A DNA stretch of 28,082 nucleotides from an uncultured Porphyromonadaceae bacterium. Lineage in GTDB: Bacteria > Bacteroidota > Bacteroidia > Bacteroidales > Muribaculaceae. The stretch lies in contig UQER01000031.1 of the NCBI GenBank assembly GCA_900540205.1, positions 1-28,082 of the forward strand, read 5' to 3'. Position 1 is the stretch's first letter; every line of letters starts with the position of its first letter. The notes under the pieces were generated by a model that had not been told where the DNA came from, ran no database searches, and was given only the letters and a program-made list of their open reading frames with translations. Of this stretch, positions 23,800 through 28,082 are shown one piece after another. A program made the translations under genes and the position numbers.

Positions 23800-25161
23800 A
23801 TGCACCGATATTTTCCACACACCCGGGCCGACATAGCCGAGATGCTTGAAGTCTGCGGAGTGAAATCGCTCGCCGACCTGTATGCCGACGTCCCGGAGGA
23901 ACTGCGCCTTAAGAAGCCTTACAATCTTCCCGGCCAGCTCAGCGAACACGACGTACGCCGTTATTTCAACCGCCTGGCAGCCAAAAATGCCCCGGTGGAC
24001 GTATGCTTTGCCGGAGGTGGCTTCTACCACCACATGGCTCCGTCGGCTGCGCTTGCCATAACGGGACGTTCGGAATTTTTGACCGCCTACACCCCCTATC
24101 AGCCTGAAATATCGCAGGGCACACTGCAATACATATTCGAGTACCAGACCATGATGGCACGCCTGACAGGGCTGCCCGTGTCGAACGCCTCGATGTACGA
24201 CGGCGCCACTGCCACCGCCGAAGCCATGATGATGGCCGTGGCATCGCTCCGCAAGCGCCGGCGTGTGCTCGTTTCCGCCACCCTCAGTCCCGCCGTGCGC
24301 TCCGTGGTCGACACCTACGCCCGCTACCACAACATCGATATCGAGACTATCAATCAGCGCGACGGCGTGACCGACAAGGCTCACCTTGCCTCGTTGCTTG
24401 AGGCTCATGCCGATGTGGCCGCCGTGATTCTCCCCACACCCAACTACTACGGCATTGTGGAGGATTTCACCGGCGTGGCCGACATGGTGCATGCCCACAA
24501 GGCGCTCCTTGTGATGAACTGCATAGCCGCCGACCTGGCGGTGCTCCGCACCCCGGGTGAATGGGGCGCCGACATAGCCTGCGGCGACGCACAGTCGCTG
24601 GGCATTCCGCTGAGTTTCGGGGGGCCGTATCTCGGCTTCCTGTGCACCACACGCGCCCTGATGCGCAAAATGCCGGGCCGCATCGTTGGTGCCACCACCG
24701 ATGCCAAGGGGCAGCGCTGCTTTGTGCTCACCCTCCAGGCCCGCGAACAGCACATACGCCGCGACAAGGCCACATCCAACATATGCTCCAACCAGGGACT
24801 GATGACACTCTACGTGGCAGCCTACATGAGCCTGATGGGTGCCGACGGTCTGCGCGAAGTGGCGTTCAAGGGACACAATCTGGCCACCTATCTGCTCGAC
24901 GCCATGCTTGCCGCCGGAGGATGCCGTCTGCGCTACCCCGACGCGACGTTCCTCAACGAGTTCCTGCTCGACCTTGATTTCGACCCGCAGATGCTCATTG
25001 ACCGCTGCATGGACGAAGCCGCCATTCTGCCCGGCATCCGCGTGGACGCCAAGGGCCTGCTGATGGCTGCTACAGAGATGCAGACACGCGAGGACGCCGA
25101 CCGCCTTGTTGAAATTTACCGTCAATGTCTGGCCGGGGCCAACGGCCCGGTCAAGGACTGA
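23800..25161 (+). CDS. gcvPA: Glycine dehydrogenase (decarboxylating) subunit 1
   Basis: A 453-residue subunit that resembles the N-terminal half of one-chain GcvP and pairs with GcvPB to decarboxylate glycine with pyridoxal phosphate. The start is MHRYFPHTRADIAEMLEVCGV; RLKKPYNLPGQLSEHDVRRYF is typical. GGGFYHHMAPSAA, TAYTPYQPEISQGTLQYIFE and NASMYDGATATAEAM follow. SNICSNQGLM and GLLMAATEMQTREDADRL are near the end. The frame is open upstream to 23698, but that part overlaps the end of gcvH, so the ATG at 23800 is chosen. Subunit 1 lacks the PLP lysine, as expected. gcvPB follows after 25 nt. Confidence 0.95.
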   Translation: MHRYFPHTRADIAEMLEVCGVKSLADLYADVPEELRLKKPYNLPGQLSEHDVRRYFNRLAAKNAPVDVCFAGGGFYHHMAPSAALAITGRSEFLTAYTPYQPEISQGTLQYIFEYQTMMARLTGLPVSNASMYDGATATAEAMMMAVASLRKRRRVLVSATLSPAVRSVVDTYARYHNIDIETINQRDGVTDKAHLASLLEAHADVAAVILPTPNYYGIVEDFTGVADMVHAHKALLVMNCIAADLAVLRTPGEWGADIACGDAQSLGIPLSFGGPYLGFLCTTRALMRKMPGRIVGATTDAKGQRCFVLTLQAREQHIRRDKATSNICSNQGLMTLYVAAYMSLMGADGLREVAFKGHNLATYLLDAMLAAGGCRLRYPDATFLNEFLLDLDFDPQMLIDRCMDEAAILPGIRVDAKGLLMAATEMQTREDADRLVEIYRQCLAGANGPVKD

Positions 25162-25186
25162 GAACCTTTTAAATCACTACACTCTG

Positions 25187-26680
25187 ATGAACAACAAATA
25201 TTACGGAACGCTGGTGTTTGAGGTTTCTCACCCCTCACGCCGCGCCTACCGGCTGCCCGACAACGGGCTTGAAAACGCTACCCCGGCCCCCGCGCATGCC
25301 CCTGCCATAGGCAAGGACCTGCTGCGCCAGACACCGCTCGACCTCCCCGAAGCCGACGAACTCAGCATAGTGCGCCATTACCACAACATGTCGACCAACA
25401 ATTTCGGCGTTGACACCGGATTCTATCCCCTCGGGTCGTGCACCATGAAGTACAACCCGAAAATCAACGAGGAGATGGCCGCTCACCCGGGATTCTCACA
25501 GATGCATCCAGCCGCCGGAAATGCAGCCCAAGGCAATCTTGAGCTGTACTGGACACTGCAGAACGCCCTGTCGGAAATCGGCGGGATGGCCGAATTCACG
25601 CTCAACCCGTTTGCAGGCGCACACGGCGAGCTCACCGGCCTGATGGTGATCCGCGCCTATCATGATTCGCGCGGCGACACCAGACGCCGCAAGGTGATTG
25701 TGCCCGATTCGGCACATGGCACCAACCCGGCATCGGCCGCCGTGGCCGGACTGGAAGTGGTGGAAGTAAAGAGCCGCCCCGATGGCACGGTGGATGTTGA
25801 CGACCTCCGGCCGCTGCTCGACGACACCGTGGCAGCCATGATGATGACCAACCCCAACACACTCGGCCTGTTCGAGCGCAACATCCCCGAAATAGCCGAA
25901 ATGGTGCACAATGCCGGTGCACTGATGTACTACGACGGAGCCAATCTCAACCCGATGCTCGGCATGGCCCGTCCGGGCGACATGGGCTTCGACGTGATGC
26001 ACATCAACCTGCACAAGACATTCTCCACCCCACACGGCGGCGGTGGCCCAGGCTCCGGGCCGGTGGGCGTGCGCCACGGGCTTGAGCAATTCCTGCCCAA
26101 TCCGCGGGTGGTACGCCACGCGGAGGCCGACGGCACTGTGCGGTTCGAACTTACCTCGTCGCCCGAAGCACTCGGCTCGGTTTCGGCCACACTCGGCAAC
26201 TTTGCCGTACAGGCACGCGCGTTGAGCTACATCCTGTCGCTTGGCGCCGAGGGTCTGATGGAGGCCGGCCCGCTTGCCACACTCAACGCCAACTACATCA
26301 AGGAGCAGCTCAAGGACGACTATCTGCTGCCGATTCCCACGGTGTGCAAGCATGAATTCGTGTTCGACGGACTGGCCGACAAATCAACCGGCGTGACCAC
26401 TTTGCATGTGGCCAAACGTCTGCTCGACCACGGTTTCCATGCCCCCACCATCTACTTCCCGCTCCTGTTCCACGAATCGCTGATGATTGAGCCTACCGAA
26501 ACGGAAAGCCTCGAGACGCTGAAAACATTTGTGGATGTGATGCGCGACATTGCACGCGAGGCACGCGAAACACCCGAAACGGTGATCAACGCCCCGCACA
26601 ACACTCCCATCACACATCCCGACGACACCGGCGCCGCACTCCATCCGGTGCTCACGTTCGATGATTTGCTGGCGCAGTGA
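25187..26680 (+). CDS. gcvPB: Glycine dehydrogenase (decarboxylating) subunit 2
   Basis: A 497-residue catalytic subunit that carries the PLP cofactor. The Schiff-base lysine is Lys277 in HINLHKTFSTPHGGGGPGSG. STNNFGVDTGFYPLGSCTMKYNP is the conserved substrate-side block near residue 70-91. AHGTNPASA, MTNPNTLGLFE and YYDGANLNPMLG are also typical. It corresponds to the C-terminal half of one-chain GcvP. The ATG at 25187 is chosen, because the upstream frame overlaps gcvPA. It lies 25 nt after gcvPA and 33 nt before lpd. Confidence 0.95.
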   Translation: MNNKYYGTLVFEVSHPSRRAYRLPDNGLENATPAPAHAPAIGKDLLRQTPLDLPEADELSIVRHYHNMSTNNFGVDTGFYPLGSCTMKYNPKINEEMAAHPGFSQMHPAAGNAAQGNLELYWTLQNALSEIGGMAEFTLNPFAGAHGELTGLMVIRAYHDSRGDTRRRKVIVPDSAHGTNPASAAVAGLEVVEVKSRPDGTVDVDDLRPLLDDTVAAMMMTNPNTLGLFERNIPEIAEMVHNAGALMYYDGANLNPMLGMARPGDMGFDVMHINLHKTFSTPHGGGGPGSGPVGVRHGLEQFLPNPRVVRHAEADGTVRFELTSSPEALGSVSATLGNFAVQARALSYILSLGAEGLMEAGPLATLNANYIKEQLKDDYLLPIPTVCKHEFVFDGLADKSTGVTTLHVAKRLLDHGFHAPTIYFPLLFHESLMIEPTETESLETLKTFVDVMRDIAREARETPETVINAPHNTPITHPDDTGAALHPVLTFDDLLAQ

Positions 26681-26713
26681 CATTTCAACCATCAAAGGCA
26701 CACACACCAACCT

Positions 26714-28057
26714 ATGGCTGAATTATTTGACCATATCATAATTGGCGGCGGCCCCGCAGGTTACGAGGCCGCCGCAATTGCCGCATCACGCGGCGAAAAG
26801 GTGGCACTTATTGAACGCGACCACCTCGGCGGCACATGTCTCAACCGAGGCTGCATCCCCACAAAGAGTTTCTGCAGTTCGGCAGAAACAGCTCACGCCA
26901 TCTCCACAGCCGACACATTCGGGCTGCGGGTACACGCACCGGCTGGTGAAAGCGCATTCAGCGTTGACATGCCGGCCATTGTCGGGCGCAAAAACGCCAT
27001 TGTGGAACAGCTGCGCCAAGGCGTAGCCATGGCCGTGCAGAATGCGGAGGTGATTCATGCCGACGCACGGTTCACCGCGCCGAAAACCATCGAGGCCGGA
27101 GGCCGCGAGCTGACGGCGCCGAACATCCTGATAGCCACCGGATCCGAACCGGCCATCCTCCCCATTCCGGGAGCGCATCTGGCACTCACAAGCACCGAAC
27201 TGCTTGACATAACGGTTCTGCCGGCATCCATCACCATCATAGGAGGCGGAGTGATCGGGATGGAATTCGCATCGATTTTCAACGCACTCGGAAGCGACGT
27301 CACCGTGGTGGAATATGCGCGCGAAATCCTCCCGCCGTTCGACAAGGACATTGCCAAGCGCCTGCGCACCACGCTTAAACAACGCGGCATCACATTCTGC
27401 ACCGGCGCAGAAGTCACCGCCATAGAACAAGCAGAGGGCGTGATGAAGCGCGTGGTGTTCAACGAAAAGGGGAAACAGAAAACCGTAGAATCGGAAATCG
27501 TACTCATGGCAGTGGGCCGAAAGGCCGTTGTGCCGCAAGGCGCCGCTGAAGTCGGCTACGCCATCGGACGGCGCGGATTCGAGGTTGACGGCGCGTTCCG
27601 CACCAACATCGACGGCGTCCGGGCCATCGGCGACTGCAACGGCATCTGCCAGCTTGCCCATGCCGCATCGGCACAGGCTCGTGTTGCCATGGGCGAGAAC
27701 GTTGACATGTCGGTCATCCCCTCGGCAGTGTTCACCATGCCCGAATGCGCCATGGTGGGCCGCACCGAAGAGCAATGCCTTGCCGCAGGCATCGACATCA
27801 CAACAGGCAAAGCCTTTTTCCGCGCCAACGGAAAAGCCAACGCCATGGGCCACACCGACGGCATGGTAAAACTCATCATCAACAACAGCACCCACCTCAT
27901 TGAGGGATGCCACATCTGCGGCCCCCACGCCTCCGACCTCATCGCCGAGGCCGCCCTGGCCATGTCCTCGCGCCTCCCCGCCGAGACCCTCGCCGCCTGC
28001 ATCCACGCCCACCCCACCCTGGCCGAAGGCGTCTTTGAAGCCGCCCACATGATCTGA
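26714..28057 (+). CDS. lpd: Dihydrolipoyl dehydrogenase (L protein)
   Basis: A 447-residue FAD-dependent pyridine nucleotide-disulfide oxidoreductase that reoxidises dihydrolipoyl-GcvH and makes NADH. The FAD-binding motif GGGPAG is at 11-16. The redox disulfide Cys42/Cys47 lies in GGTCLNRGCIPTKSF. The NAD-binding IIGGGVIGMEFASIFNALG follows, and AIGDCNG is the second FAD motif. The C-terminal catalytic HAHPTLAEGVFEA holds the His-Glu pair. The gene ends the glycine-cleavage operon, 7 bp before a stem-loop. Its position argues for a dedicated role with GcvH; it may also serve other lipoyl complexes. Confidence 0.95.
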   Translation: MAELFDHIIIGGGPAGYEAAAIAASRGEKVALIERDHLGGTCLNRGCIPTKSFCSSAETAHAISTADTFGLRVHAPAGESAFSVDMPAIVGRKNAIVEQLRQGVAMAVQNAEVIHADARFTAPKTIEAGGRELTAPNILIATGSEPAILPIPGAHLALTSTELLDITVLPASITIIGGGVIGMEFASIFNALGSDVTVVEYAREILPPFDKDIAKRLRTTLKQRGITFCTGAEVTAIEQAEGVMKRVVFNEKGKQKTVESEIVLMAVGRKAVVPQGAAEVGYAIGRRGFEVDGAFRTNIDGVRAIGDCNGICQLAHAASAQARVAMGENVDMSVIPSAVFTMPECAMVGRTEEQCLAAGIDITTGKAFFRANGKANAMGHTDGMVKLIINNSTHLIEGCHICGPHASDLIAEAALAMSSRLPAETLAACIHAHPTLAEGVFEAAHMI

Positions 28058-28064
28058 CGCAACG

Positions 28065-28082
28065 GCCCGCCGCAAGGCGGGC
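28065..28082 (+). terminator. Stem-loop ending the glycine-cleavage operon
   Basis: A perfect 7-bp GC-rich stem (GCCCGCC 28065-28071, GGCGGGC 28076-28082) with a GCAA tetraloop begins 7 bp after the lpd stop. It has the shape of an intrinsic terminator. The window ends at the stem, so any T-tract is not visible. Confidence 0.7.

Noticed and set aside
23755..25125. A 456-codon open frame on the - strand opposite gcvPA
   Set aside because: The + strand encodes an unmistakable GcvPA; the - frame is a codon-bias shadow.
26786..28075. A 429-codon open frame on the - strand opposite lpd
   Set aside because: It is a shadow of lpd; composition is rich in Gly, His and Val with no recognisable motif.

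Overview
This window is chromosomal DNA from a member of the Bacteroidota, most likely order Bacteroidales and plausibly Muribaculaceae. The family assignment is inference. The phylum rests on three things seen in the sequence. Six sites match the Bacteroidota promoter (TTG or TTTG, then 19-20 bp, then TAnnTTTG). There is a Bacteroidota-type LptD, a DUF4286-ruvC pair and tails resembling type IX secretion (T9SS) sorting domains. Ribosome binding sites are mostly weak or absent. Coding DNA is GC-rich; the AAA_14 ATPase gene and the intergenic regions are visibly AT-richer.

Layout, left to right. (1) Positions 1-3423, + strand: a tight housekeeping operon of trmB (3' end only), mrp, aroQ, an O-methyltransferase gene and ribF. 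(2) Positions 3444-7860, - strand: guanine deaminase and the outer-membrane LPS transporter LptD. (3) Positions 7861-8281: a divergent intergenic region with a 10-bp-periodic GATAAG repeat array that folds back into a long inverted repeat. (4) Positions 8282-10736, + strand: a GT2 glycosyltransferase, a DUF4286 protein, ruvC, a possible 24-residue peptide and an acidic coiled-coil protein of unknown function. (5) Positions 10757-16454, - strand: a polysaccharide operon read flippase, GT4, GT2, GT4, GT2, with start/stop overlaps. Its promoter lies upstream of a 187-bp imperfect palindrome that would fill most of the mRNA leader. (6) Positions 16960-19092: a secreted leucine-rich-repeat protein (+) convergent with ruvB (-), with a perfect 16-bp stem-loop between them. 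(7) Positions 19358-20657: an AAA_14/DUF4143 ATPase (-) whose promoter carries three 13-bp repeats exactly 40 bp apart. (8) Positions 20852-21013: a fragment of a surface-protein C-terminal tail. (9) Positions 21057-28082, + strand: a complete glycine-cleavage operon, lplA-gcvT-gcvH-gcvPA-gcvPB-lpd, with its own promoter and a terminal stem-loop.

Functional logic. The last operon encodes every protein of glycine cleavage (P as two subunits, T, H and L) plus a lipoate ligase that can load the lipoyl group onto GcvH. The LptD gene, the lone GT2 and the five-gene polysaccharide operon all concern the cell envelope. ruvC and ruvB, subunits of one Holliday-junction machine, lie on opposite sides of the polysaccharide operon.

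I did not find a clearly new multi-gene system. The most unusual signals are non-coding: the GATAAG array, the 187-bp palindrome in the polysaccharide leader, and the 40-bp-phased repeats at the AAA_14 ATPase promoter.
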